Part shown: piece by piece, positions 36,315 to 44,453 of the stretch
Layout: every line of letters begins with the position of its first letter
How positions within the stretch are numbered: position 1 is the stretch's first letter
Source of the DNA: Lyngbya sp. HA4199-MV5
GTDB lineage: Bacteria > Cyanobacteriota > Cyanobacteriia > Leptolyngbyales > Leptolyngbyaceae
NCBI GenBank assembly: GCA_019359375.1
Contig: JAHHHL010000013.1
Location: 62,001-126,000, forward strand
Reading direction: 5' to 3'
Length of the DNA stretch: 64,000 nt
The notes under the pieces: generated by a model
Database searches by the model: none
The model's input: the letters and a program-made list of their open reading frames with translations, nothing else
What the model was told of the DNA's origin: nothing
Made by a program: the position numbers and the translations under genes

Positions 36315-36470
36315 GTTAAGGATCATGAATTAAATAACTTCGACAACCTCAGCCTTTTAGTTGTACGGGCGCGGCATTCGGTAGAAAGTCCTCGCCCTCG
36401 CCCAGAGAAATCTGCCGAATGCCACGCCCCTACTCAGAGAATGACACCTTAATAGATCCACGATCCTAAG
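36315..36470. mobile_element. MITE-like element, family B copy 4 (different core)
   Basis: Left end TTAAGGATCATGAATTAAAT and right end CCACGATCCTAAG match family B, but the core is a different palindrome: GGGCGCGGCATTCGGTAGA / TCTGCCGAATGCCACGCCC. A similar GGGGCGAAGCATTCGG core stands alone at 60204-60275. Confidence 0.7.
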
Positions 36471-36563
36471 ACAGATCTTACTGCCTGCTCCCAGTATGTG
36501 TCGCCTCTGCCTCTACGATCGATTTAACTTGTCACACTACGCCCCTGAAAAATGGTCACAGAC

Positions 36564-37142
36564 CTATGACGGCTGAAAAATCGTCTTCCAGGCTTTGACG
36601 GTATCTTTGCCAATTTCTGTATCCTTCGTCTTGCCATCATTCCAGATCAACCGAATGGGAATGTTGCCCGGTGGAGCAGTCGCTAGAGCGGTGGCTAATT
36701 CGGGTGAGACGGGTCCACTGGCGTAGGTGTAAACCTTGCCCCCGATCGCTAGACTAATCGAGTCGGGCACGCTTTCGGTGAGGTAATAGCGGTAAACAGA
36801 CGCAACATCCGAAGACAAACCGAAGTCCAGACCCAAGCCAAAGCCTCTTCGATAATGCCCAAAGCCTCCGCCATAGCGCCCAAAGCCACCGTCATAGCCA
36901 ATCAGCGTTGACCCAATGCGGTTATACGTCACGCCAATACCGTTCTTTGACCAACTGCTGACGAAAACAAAGCCTGATTTGTAGTTGCGATCGTACACAA
37001 TCTTGCCGTCAAACGGATTGTCGATCACTTTCGACCACGCCACATTATCGCCAGCCTCAACTGTCGCTGGTTGCACCGCCAGAGCAGGCATCGCAGTGCA
37101 AACGGTGAAGCTTAGCCCCAAGCCTAATAATTGCCACTTCAC
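36564..37142 (-). CDS. Secreted protein of unknown function
   Basis: The start is set at the GTG at 37142 because GGAGG stands 7 bases upstream and a signal peptide begins there (MKWQLLGLGLSFTVCTAMPALAV). The ATG at 37199 would put 19 residues ahead of it. The mature protein (~165 residues) has a Gly/Tyr-rich patch (YDGGFGRYGGGFGHYRRGFGLG) and a beta-like C-terminus (IPIRLIWNDGKTKDTEIGKDTVKAWKTIF). No named family. Confidence 0.6.
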   Translation of the reverse strand: MKWQLLGLGLSFTVCTAMPALAVQPATVEAGDNVAWSKVIDNPFDGKIVYDRNYKSGFVFVSSWSKNGIGVTYNRIGSTLIGYDGGFGRYGGGFGHYRRGFGLGLDFGLSSDVASVYRYYLTESVPDSISLAIGGKVYTYASGPVSPELATALATAPPGNIPIRLIWNDGKTKDTEIGKDTVKAWKTIFQPS

Positions 37143-37328
37143 ACGCAGACCTCCGTATCTTGTGATTGCTTTTTGCAAAGAAAGAGAGTCGATCGCCACA
37201 GCACCCAGACTGCATAAACGGCGATACCGTTCAGAGCACCGCCGAAGCTTGGCGATCGCTCATACCTCTATTGTGAAAGATCTGCTTTCATCTCGGCAAG
37301 ATTGGGAGAGGGAAGTAGGGGTAGAGAG

Positions 37329-37808
37329 GGTAGAGGGCAGAAGGTAGAGAGCAGAAGGTAGAGGGCAGAAGGCAGAGGGCAGAGGGCAGAGGGCAGAGGG
37401 CAGAAGGCAGAAGGTAGAGGGCAGAGGGCAGAAGGTCGAGCTTGAAGATTGGAAGATCGAGCTTTGAACCCGAAAGGCTGAGCTTTGAACTCGGAAGGTC
37501 GAGCTTGAAGATTGGAAGATCGAGCTTTGAACTCGAAAGGCTGAGCTTTGGACTTGGAAGGTCGAGCTTGAAGGTTGGAACGTTGAGCTTGAAGGTCGAA
37601 GGGTCGAGCTTTGAACTCGGAAGGTCGAGCTTGAAGGTTGAAAGATCAATCTTTGAACCCGGAACGTGGCAGCTTAAACTCGGAAGGTCAAGCTTGAAGG
37701 TTGGAACGTTGAGCTTGAAAGCCGAAGGGTAGTGCTTTGAACTCGGAAGATGAAGGATTGAACTCGCAGGATCAATCTTTGAACCTGGCAAGCCAAGCTT
37801 AAAGCCTG
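37329..37808. repeat. Heptamer-phased tandem array (7-bp units passing into 21-bp units)
   Basis: 37329-37440 is 16 tandem 7-mers of the type GGCAGAG, GGCAGAA, GGTAGAG. From 37431 to 37808 there are 18 consecutive 21-bp units such as GAAGGTCGAGCTTGAAGATTG and GAAGATCGAGCTTTGAACTCG. The 21-mers keep the 7-bp phase of the first part exactly. The array is open on both strands (minus: FKLDLPS-like heptapeptides) but has no start signal that stands out. It resembles the short tandemly repeated repetitive (STRR) sequences known in cyanobacteria. Confidence 0.9.
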
Positions 37809-37984
37809 AACGTAAAGCCTCGAATGGTATCTCTACCTCCTGCCTCCTGCCTCCTGCCTCCTGCCTTCTACTCCCTACTTCCACTTCGCCCTAGAGTTGT
37901 TTTGTTGATAAAGGTTCTGGTAGCATTTGAACCAGAGACAATAGCCTACTTGCCAGCTTAAACACACACCACAGGGAAGACGCT

Positions 37985-38845
37985 ATGAAATGGAGCGACA
38001 TGCGCCGCAGTGGCAACGTAGAAGACACGCGCGGTGGATCTGGTCGGGTTCCTGGCGGAGTGGGTGGTGCGAGCATTGGCGGCATTGTTATTGCGGTCAT
38101 TGCAGGCTTGATCTTTGGGGTGAACCCTTTAGAAATCTTGAGCTTGATGCAAGGAGGAGATGTTGCCCAACCACCGCAACAGCAGGGGCAACCGATTCAA
38201 GATCGGGATTCAGATTTTGTGAAAGCGGTTTTGGGTGACACCGAAGATACGTGGAGTCGCGTCTTTAAGCAGCAGCTAGGTGAAACGTATCAACCGCCCA
38301 AGTTGGTGCTGTTTAACGATCGTGTGAATTCAGCCTGTGGTTCTGCCAAGGCAGCAGCGGGTCCGTTCTACTGTCCTGCTGATGACAAAGTGTACTTGGA
38401 TATGAGTTTCTTTCGGCAGGTCAAGGCGACGGCGGGTGAGAATGCTGATTTTGCTCGTGCTTACGCGATCGCTCATGAAGTGGGGCATCATATCCAGAAC
38501 CAACTTGGCATTGCAGGTAAGGTTAGCCAACTACAAGCCCGCTCAAACAAAACAACAGCCAACAATTTATCCGTCCGTCTTGAGCTTCAAGCCGATTGTT
38601 TTGCAGGTATTTGGGGGCATTACACCGCTGAGCGCAATCTAATTGATGGGCAAGATGTGAAAGGGGCAATGGATACCGCCGCCCAGATTGGTGATGACTA
38701 TTTGCAAAAGCAATCCAGTGGCTATGTGGTGCCAGAAGCGTTTACGCATGGGTCGTCTGAGCAGCGTGTCTCGTGGTTTTCCCGCGGTTTGAAGTCAGGC
38801 AGCGTGAAGCAATGTGATACTTTTAGCGCGAACCAAGGCGGGTAG
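37985..38845 (+). CDS. ypfJ: YpfJ-like putative neutral zinc metallopeptidase
   Basis: 286 residues. Start MKWSDMRRSGNVEDTRGG is typical of the family, with a single membrane segment (SIGGIVIAVIAGLIFGV) at ~37-55. The zinc motif AHEVGHHIQNQLGI and the downstream ELQADCFAGIWGHY are intact, and the late segment FTHGSSEQRVSWFSRGL is present. It should be an inner-membrane-anchored protease; the substrate is unknown in this family. A hairpin terminator follows at 38903. Confidence 0.9.
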   Translation: MKWSDMRRSGNVEDTRGGSGRVPGGVGGASIGGIVIAVIAGLIFGVNPLEILSLMQGGDVAQPPQQQGQPIQDRDSDFVKAVLGDTEDTWSRVFKQQLGETYQPPKLVLFNDRVNSACGSAKAAAGPFYCPADDKVYLDMSFFRQVKATAGENADFARAYAIAHEVGHHIQNQLGIAGKVSQLQARSNKTTANNLSVRLELQADCFAGIWGHYTAERNLIDGQDVKGAMDTAAQIGDDYLQKQSSGYVVPEAFTHGSSEQRVSWFSRGLKSGSVKQCDTFSANQGG

Positions 38846-38902
38846 CCCCGGTTCTACTGAGGAGACGCTTGAACGGTTGACTGGGCGAAGCCATAGTAGA
38901 TT

Positions 38903-38932
38903 AGGAGTCGGATTTCTTCAAACCCGACTCCT
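38903..38932. terminator. Bidirectional terminator between ypfJ and the sulfate-binding gene
   Basis: AGGAGTCGG / CCGACTCCT form a 9-bp stem with a 12-base loop, between two convergent genes; TTTC follows on the plus strand. Confidence 0.55.
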
Positions 38933-38938
38933 TTCAAG

Positions 38939-40090
38939 CTACTTCTTGCCGATCGTGTCTTCGATCTGGTCAAAGATAGCGCCATCTTCAAAGAACTTCT
39001 TCTGGAAGTCGCTCCAGCCGCCGTAGTCTTTGATGGTTCCAAGCGTCTTCACGGCTGGGAATCTGTCGGCATTTTCCTTCGTTTTGGCTGTGTCAGCGTC
39101 CAGTGGTCTATAGCCTAGCTTCACAAACTCTGCTTGGGCTTCTGGGGTGAAAAGGTACTTGACAAAGGCTTCAGCCGCTTCACGCGTGCCGTGTTTATCG
39201 ACGTTTTTGTCTACAACGGCGATGGGTGTGTCGATCGAGACGTTGATGTCTGGCACTACGTATGCAACTTTCTCACCTTTGCTTTGCGCCAGGATAATTT
39301 CGTTTTCGTAGTTCAACAGCGCATCACCCTGCCCCTGCTTGGCAAAGGAATCAGTCGATTCTCGCGCATCTTTTGCCAACACCGCTACATTCTTAAACGC
39401 TTTGGTGACAAACTCCTTCGTTTTTGCCTCGTCTTTCGTCGTTTTTAGCCCGTAGTCCCACAGGGCGAGGAAATTCCAACGAGCACCACCAGATGTTTTC
39501 GGGTTTGCAGTCACCCATTTCACATCATTTCTGGTTAGATCGGTGAAGGTTTTGATCTGCTTGGGGTTGCCTTCACGGGTCACGATCGCCACAACCGATT
39601 TTGCTACAATGCCGTTGTTAGGCACCTTCTTGTCCCAATCAGGGCTGACAAAACCTGCTTTTACGAGCTTGTCTGTATCAGCGGCAAGTGCCAGGTGAGT
39701 AATATCTGCTTCCAGCCCGTCAATAATGGCACGGGTCTGGGTGCCAGAACCAGCATAGCTTTGCTTAAAGGTCACAGTTTGACCGCCGTGGTCTGTCTTC
39801 CACTTTTCCACAAACTTAGGAATGATGGCATCGTGGGCAGGCTTGGGAATCGCGTAAGCCACTAACGTCAGCTCAATATCTTTTTTCTGATCGGCAACAG
39901 GGCTGGCGCTACCACCTGCACCGGGGGCTGATGCGGTATCGTTACTAGAGCAAGCGGCGATCGCAGCGCTCAGTACAACTCCCATCACCATCAGGGAGAC
40001 GAACTGTCTGAACGAGCTGAATCTTAGTCTGTCTGTAAATTGATGGATCAATGTACCCAAAGGATTGGGCTTGTGCTGCCGGAGGGTCAT
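38939..40090 (-). CDS. sbpA: Sulfate/thiosulfate-binding lipoprotein of an ABC transporter
   Basis: 383 residues. Hydrophobic segment ending in a lipobox (LSAAIAAC, Cys at ~47), then the family pattern: LTLVAYAIPKPAHDAIIPKF, SYAGSGTQTRAIIDGLEADI, NPKTSGGARWNFLALWDYG, LLNYENEIILA and PDINVSIDTPIAVVDKNVDKHGT. It captures sulfate outside the inner membrane for a CysTWA permease. No permease genes are adjacent, so it is an orphan component or works with a distant transporter. Confidence 0.9.
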   Translation of the reverse strand: MTLRQHKPNPLGTLIHQFTDRLRFSSFRQFVSLMVMGVVLSAAIAACSSNDTASAPGAGGSASPVADQKKDIELTLVAYAIPKPAHDAIIPKFVEKWKTDHGGQTVTFKQSYAGSGTQTRAIIDGLEADITHLALAADTDKLVKAGFVSPDWDKKVPNNGIVAKSVVAIVTREGNPKQIKTFTDLTRNDVKWVTANPKTSGGARWNFLALWDYGLKTTKDEAKTKEFVTKAFKNVAVLAKDARESTDSFAKQGQGDALLNYENEIILAQSKGEKVAYVVPDINVSIDTPIAVVDKNVDKHGTREAAEAFVKYLFTPEAQAEFVKLGYRPLDADTAKTKENADRFPAVKTLGTIKDYGGWSDFQKKFFEDGAIFDQIEDTIGKK

Positions 40091-40184
40091 TCCATGTCTC
40101 CTTAATGTACGAATAATCAGTCGGAATAACGTAGGTTGCGTGACAATATGCCATCATACAACAATCATCGGCAAACATAATAAA

Positions 40185-40211
40185 AAAACCCGCATTTTAA
40201 CGTCGGGTTTT
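40185..40211 (-). terminator. Rho-independent terminator of the PNPOx-like gene
   Basis: On the minus strand AAAACCCG-ACGTTAAAATG-CGGGTTTT TTTATT: an 8-bp stem followed by a T-run, 60 bases after the PNPOx-like stop. Confidence 0.75.
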
Positions 40212-40272
40212 GAGGAATTCAACAATTTTCGTTTCGGCGCTGGCAGCAGACCGCTTCTCTGGCAAGAGCCGC

Positions 40273-40779
40273 TCAGAGAGTCATTTTCTTGTTTTCGCCA
40301 CCATTTGCGGGTTCGCCTGTTGCAACCGCTTTCAGCAAGCCAAGGGTATGGGCAACAAAGCCAGAGGGCGCATCCCAATACTCAGCTTTGGCGATCGTCA
40401 CTTTGAGTAAGGCAATAGTCGGATCCTCCAGACCTTTGGGAAACCATGCTTGCAACGTTGGTCGCCATCGTCGCTGAAGCTGCTGTTGATCCTGAACGAT
40501 CTGTGCCGTTCCAGAGAGCGAGACGTATTCTTGCTTGTTAGGATCGGCGAAACTGACATTGACTTGCTGTTGGCGATCGATCTCATCCACTTTAGGCGAT
40601 TGGCTGGAGGTGAAAAACCAGAGCGTCCCGTCATCATCGAATTCACCATTGCATGACATAGGGCGACTGTGTAGATTGCCGCTTTTGTCGATCGTCGTCA
40701 GCATCGCAATGTCAATGCGTTTGACCATTGCCTGTAGTTTTTGAAACGATTCTGTTTGTTGAGGAGCTTGAGTTGTCAT
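40273..40779 (-). CDS. Pyridoxamine-5'-phosphate-oxidase-fold protein (general stress protein 26-like)
   Basis: 168 residues with the split-barrel flavin-binding pattern: IDIAMLTTIDKSGNLHSRPMS, DDGTLWFFTSSQSPKVDEI, QQVNVSFADPNKQEYVSLSGTA and the tail segment WFPKGLEDPTIALLKVTIAKAEYWD. Family members bind FMN or F420 and are often stress-induced. It is probably not true PdxH. Own terminator at 40185. Confidence 0.82.
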   Translation of the reverse strand: MTTQAPQQTESFQKLQAMVKRIDIAMLTTIDKSGNLHSRPMSCNGEFDDDGTLWFFTSSQSPKVDEIDRQQQVNVSFADPNKQEYVSLSGTAQIVQDQQQLQRRWRPTLQAWFPKGLEDPTIALLKVTIAKAEYWDAPSGFVAHTLGLLKAVATGEPANGGENKKMTL

Positions 40780-40916
40780 TCGCTTACACTCGCATGGTTC
40801 TCTTTCAGGCTAAAAAGAACCCGCTATCGTTGCGTCTTACCACAGACTTAAAAGGTCAAACGGTAATAGACTTGTTGAGAAATAATGCACCGATCCCCGA
40901 CTGCTGCGATTGAACG

Positions 40917-41147
40917 AGGGCGTGTCATCAATTAGCTCCGAAACCTTGCAGTATCAGCAGTATCACGCCCGTCCTAACACACCAGGCTAGTACAGCAAAC
41001 ACTTAATTTTGCAACATGAAAGCTTTGGAGCTGTTGGGTTTCGCTATCACTCTACCCAACCTACGTTGCAGAACTTTTAAGTTGCTCTACTAGGGGCTGG
41101 AACCCTTGCTGCAAGCAATATGTAGTATTAATTGATGACAGCCCCTA
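40917..41147 (+). mobile_element. MITE-like element, family A copy 4, interrupted
   Basis: The sequence is nearly the same as copy 2 at 22407, but it is split after ACCAGGC-TA by a 101-bp element (40990-41090), after which the copy resumes with TA-GGGGCTGGAACCC. Its ends are GGGCGTGTCATCAATTAGC and ATTGATGACAGCCCC. Confidence 0.85.
40990..41090. mobile_element. 101-bp element inserted in the family A copy, with TA duplication
   Basis: Terminal inverted repeats: GTACAGCAAACACTTAATTT at the left, and AACTTTTAAGTTGCTCTAC at the right, whose complement begins GTAGAGCAACTTAAAAGTT. A TA at 40988-40989 and another at 41091-41092 match the single TA in the intact copy, so the insertion and its target duplication are directly visible. 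Interior: TGTTGGGTTTCGC / CTACCCAACCTACG hairpin pieces. Confidence 0.85.
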
Positions 41148-41170
41148 GAAGTCAGGGATCTGATTTCTGG

Positions 41171-41590
41171 TTATTTAACGGTTGGGTCTACGCCAAGCTG
41201 CTGTAAGATGCCGAGTTGATCGGAGCTTCCCCACCGCTCTATCATCTGACCATTCTCGAAGCGGGCGATCTGCATTCCCCGTGCGCTAATTTTACGACCT
41301 GTGGCTGGCACACCCAGAAAGTCACCCTGATGGGTACCCGTGATGGTGTAGGCGATCGCAATATTGTCATCATCGGCAACGGCATGATCGACCGCTACAG
41401 CCAGATCAGGAAACGCTGCACGGAAGCCTGTGAAAAATCTGATGAAGCCCTCTGGTCCCAACTCCTGGTCAGGTGCTGGATCATGATCCAGGGCAGTAGG
41501 CGCAATCACATCCCGTAAGGCGGCGAGATTACCGCTATTAACAGCTTCCCCAAAGTGTTGCATTGCAGCAAAGTTTTCTTGCTGGCTCAT
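41171..41590 (-). CDS. SnoaL-like / ester cyclase family protein
   Basis: The ATG at 41590 (MSQQENFAAMQHFGEAVNSG) follows GAGGAAA and gives 139 residues. The NTF2-like pattern is seen: APTALDHDPAPDQELGPEGFIRFFTGFRAAFPDL, VADDDNIAIAYTITGTHQGDFLGVPATGRKI and GMQIARFENGQMIERWG. Enzymes of this fold cyclise or hydrolyse varied small molecules; no substrate can be named. Confidence 0.82.
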   Translation of the reverse strand: MSQQENFAAMQHFGEAVNSGNLAALRDVIAPTALDHDPAPDQELGPEGFIRFFTGFRAAFPDLAVAVDHAVADDDNIAIAYTITGTHQGDFLGVPATGRKISARGMQIARFENGQMIERWGSSDQLGILQQLGVDPTVK

Positions 41591-41744
41591 AGATTTCCTC
41601 TCGTGTGAATGGATGGATTGATCGAAAAAGTAACTGACTGGTTTGAGTCTCCTGTTCATTAAGGACACTCAAAAGGTTTCCGCAATAGACACTCAAACTT
41701 TCTCATACCGATTTAACCAACAATCGCTACAGATGAATTGTTGG

Positions 41745-41773
41745 GTAGGGGCAAGGCAATGCCTTGCCCCTAC
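41745..41773. repeat. Perfect 14-bp inverted repeat in a 530-base gap
   Basis: GTAGGGGCAAGGCA-A-TGCCTTGCCCCTAC. It is a typical cyanobacterial GTAGGGGC palindrome. The rest of the gap 41591-42122 holds the promoter region of the PEP-CTERM gene and no other gene that I can see. Confidence 0.75.
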
Positions 41774-42122
41774 AGAATGTGTCGCATCTTCATTTAATTT
41801 GGTATCACTTCAAACTTTCTTACTATAGAGGGATGATCGAGCACTCACGTCCTCCAATCGGAGTAGCTTTAGCGTGAAATGAAGGCGTTGAGTGATTAAC
41901 TTCACACACAGTCGATCGCGGTTTAAATCCAATTTATTCTTTCGGTCGTAATTAGAGCGAAGGCATCGCAGCGATCGTCAAGATTTGGTAGCAATAAACG
42001 GTAGCGTAGCTTGTCGGCTTATGCCCACATCCGCTTTAAGCTGCGTCGTTTTGGGATGCCAGGTTTTTTCCTGCTGATGGCTTCTCATGCCCCACCGCAC
42101 TCAGCTTGAGGTAACTCGTTCT

Positions 42123-42854
42123 ATGAACACATTGACACAGACAGTGGCTCTATCCATCTTTGCGGTCGCGCTGTTTTCTGGTCAGGTACAAGCCGTGACG
42201 TTTAGCCAGGTTGGCGACACCGGACAAACTCTCGATACCGCTCAAATTATTCCAGAGGGATCGCAATCCCTTGATGCCATCACGGGTAGCCTTTCCAGTG
42301 CCAATGTCATCAATCTCTTTCGCATCGTACTAACGGGTGGTCAAACCTTTTCGGCAACCACGCTTAATGCCAATACCTTGATTGAATTGCCGATCGATCA
42401 GCAGTTGGGGGCACCAACGGCTCTATTGCCCGATCCGCAGCTCTTTTTGTTTGACGCTGTTGGGCGGGGTGTCTATGGCAGTGACGACAGCTTCGGCACG
42501 GCTCAAGCATCGCTGACATCGGGTGGTTTTTCGCCTACGGCACCCGGCACCTATTTTCTGGCGATCGCCAGTGCTGGTTACACCCCTGTAAGCGCAGGTG
42601 GCAGCATTTTTGGTGATGCCGATGCTAATGGTGTGCTTGCTGCAACAGGGACAGGAGCTGCTTCACCCTTTACTGGCTTTATAGGCAGTGGCACCGCAGG
42701 CGGCGATTACCAGATCAGTTTGACGGGTGTTTCTGCGAATGCGCAGGGGGTTCCGGAACCCAGCGAAACAGCAGGTTTACTCGCTGTTGGCATTTTAGGC
42801 ATCGGCTACCAGGTTAGAAAAGCACTGCGGCAAAGACAGCGATCGACCCTTTAA
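42123..42854 (+). CDS. PEP-CTERM sorting-domain secreted protein
   Basis: The ATG at 42123 begins a signal peptide (MNTLTQTVALSIFAVALFSG, cut near VQAV). The mature part has TFSQVGDTGQTLDTAQIIP and a Gly/Thr/Ala-rich middle (PGTYFLAIASAGYTPVSAGGS) like prepeptidase C-terminal folds. The C-terminus is a PEP-CTERM-type signal: VPEPSETAGLLAVGILGIGYQV then RKALRQRQR. Such proteins are processed by an exosortase and exported. 243 residues. Confidence 0.85.
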   Translation: MNTLTQTVALSIFAVALFSGQVQAVTFSQVGDTGQTLDTAQIIPEGSQSLDAITGSLSSANVINLFRIVLTGGQTFSATTLNANTLIELPIDQQLGAPTALLPDPQLFLFDAVGRGVYGSDDSFGTAQASLTSGGFSPTAPGTYFLAIASAGYTPVSAGGSIFGDADANGVLAATGTGAASPFTGFIGSGTAGGDYQISLTGVSANAQGVPEPSETAGLLAVGILGIGYQVRKALRQRQRSTL

Positions 42855-43019
42855 GTCATCTGATTGTGTTTCAACCCTATAGCAGACGGCAGCCACATCA
42901 TTCGTCAGCGGCTCTGGTTGCACCCACGTTCTCATGGATGACTTCTCAGGTGCATTGGTACACGTCAGCGAATTCAGGATACGACCACTCAAACCACTAG
43001 CATTCAGGACACTACCACT

Positions 43020-44321
43020 ATGTTGCTCAAGCCCCGCCCCCCAAAAAATCTCACGGAAACAGCTTCAAAGGCTGCTCGATCGCGCTGGCAGAGGTTTTTG
43101 ACTGCTGCACCGCTGCGACTGGGCTTAATTGCCCTTGGCGTGATCATTACGGCTGGAGTGGCGACCCAGTACGTGCGATCGTCTGACCATGACGATGGCG
43201 AAGTGGATACCAAAGGTCGCAATTTGAACCTCACAGATTTATTTGTGTTTCGTGAGAAAGACCAGAACCCAACGGCTTCAGACAGCGATCTGGTGTTTGT
43301 GATGAATACCAATCCACGATCGCTTGCCCGTCAGCAGTATTACTTCAGCACCCGCGCACGCTATGAGTTTAAGGTGACTCGTGCAGCCGATAAAGATACA
43401 ACCCCAACCGGACAAACCGACGTACTGTTGCGCTTTGAATTTGGTGCCCCTGATGCCAACAACCAGCAGGCTATTAAGCTTACGACGATTCGGGATGGCA
43501 GCAAGCAGACCACAGTTATAGGCAAAACCACGCCTCTCGCGGCAAATCCCAGCGCAGAGCCGATCGTGAATCAGGTGGCGTTGGGAGATGCCAATTTGTC
43601 GGTGTTTGCAGGTTTGCGAGAAGATCCCTTTTTCTTTGATGTGGAGCAATATTTCCGCGTCCGGGCAGGAGCGGCAGGCACAGGTCCCGCTGTTGGCTTC
43701 CGCTCACCCGCCACCGCAATCGATTTTGCCAAGGGTTACAACGTGAATGCGATCGTCGTGCGCGTACCCATCAAGTTTTTGCAAGGCGGCAGTCAGGCAA
43801 AGGTCTTTGATGTGTGGGAGACGATTTCTGTGCCTGGTACAAACGGCAAATATACTCAGGTAGAACAGCTTGCACGACCAGGGATTAACGAAGCCCTGCT
43901 GCGAACCAACGCTCTGCTCAACGCTTACAACAGCGTCGGACCTGACTTTGTTGCAGCAGCCTTGGCTGGTCAGCAGCCCGCCGCCAACATTGCCGCACCG
44001 ATCGTCACCGAAGCCAAGCAAACCTTGCTAGCAGTGGGCAACACGGATGCCCGCGCGAATGCCTTGCTGGGCGCATTTTTGCCAGATGTGATGCGGATTG
44101 ATACCACAGGTGCCAGCGGCTATGCCAATGATCTGAATGCCAAAGGTAGCCCTGTACGCGGTCGTCTGCTCAAAGATGATGTCATTGATATCACGTTGAG
44201 TGTGGTGACGAATGGTGCCATTGCAAGCGATAACGTCTCCTACGATGGCGCTCCTGGCAATCCATCGCAAGGGCATAATCCGCTCGTGCCTGCGTTCCCT
44301 TACCTGGCGTTGCCAAATTAG
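43020..44321 (+). CDS. DUF4331 domain protein, membrane-anchored
   Basis: 433 residues. An N-terminal membrane segment (LRLGLIALGVIITAGVATQYV) precedes SSDHDDGEVDTKGRNLNLTDLFVF, the start of the DUF4331 domain, which continues with DLVFVMNTNPRS, RYEFKVTRAADKD and VGPDFVAAALAGQQPAA and ends in PGNPSQGHNPLVPAFPYL. The function is unknown. It is followed by TPR and NicO genes on the same strand, an arrangement that suggests a shared role at the cell envelope. Confidence 0.85.
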   Translation: MLLKPRPPKNLTETASKAARSRWQRFLTAAPLRLGLIALGVIITAGVATQYVRSSDHDDGEVDTKGRNLNLTDLFVFREKDQNPTASDSDLVFVMNTNPRSLARQQYYFSTRARYEFKVTRAADKDTTPTGQTDVLLRFEFGAPDANNQQAIKLTTIRDGSKQTTVIGKTTPLAANPSAEPIVNQVALGDANLSVFAGLREDPFFFDVEQYFRVRAGAAGTGPAVGFRSPATAIDFAKGYNVNAIVVRVPIKFLQGGSQAKVFDVWETISVPGTNGKYTQVEQLARPGINEALLRTNALLNAYNSVGPDFVAAALAGQQPAANIAAPIVTEAKQTLLAVGNTDARANALLGAFLPDVMRIDTTGASGYANDLNAKGSPVRGRLLKDDVIDITLSVVTNGAIASDNVSYDGAPGNPSQGHNPLVPAFPYLALPN

Positions 44322-44341
44322 GTCTCCCGGCGATTGAGCCA

Positions 44342-44385
44342 GTGGAAGGACGGATAGGCATGATCGTCGCTCTTTGTCCTTCCAC
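44342..44385 (+). terminator. Hairpin after the DUF4331 gene
   Basis: GTGGAAGGAC / GTCCTTCCAC, a 10-bp stem with a 24-base loop and no T-run after it. A weak terminator or an RNA-processing/attenuation structure between DUF4331 and TPR genes. Confidence 0.35.
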
Positions 44386-44453
44386 CGCTCTGATAGGTTC
44401 GTCTAACCGGATCAGTCCCTACAGGTCAACCAACGCACAGGAAGCAGAAAACC

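Noticed and set aside
37431-37808. CRISPR array
   Set aside because: Units are contiguous 21-mers without unique spacers, and no cas genes are near.
37288-37884. A 198-residue minus-strand protein made of KLDLPS-type heptapeptides
   Set aside because: The frame is open only because the DNA repeats in units of 7 and 21 bp; the opposite strand and other frames are open as well, and no ribosome-binding site or non-repeat domain supports translation.
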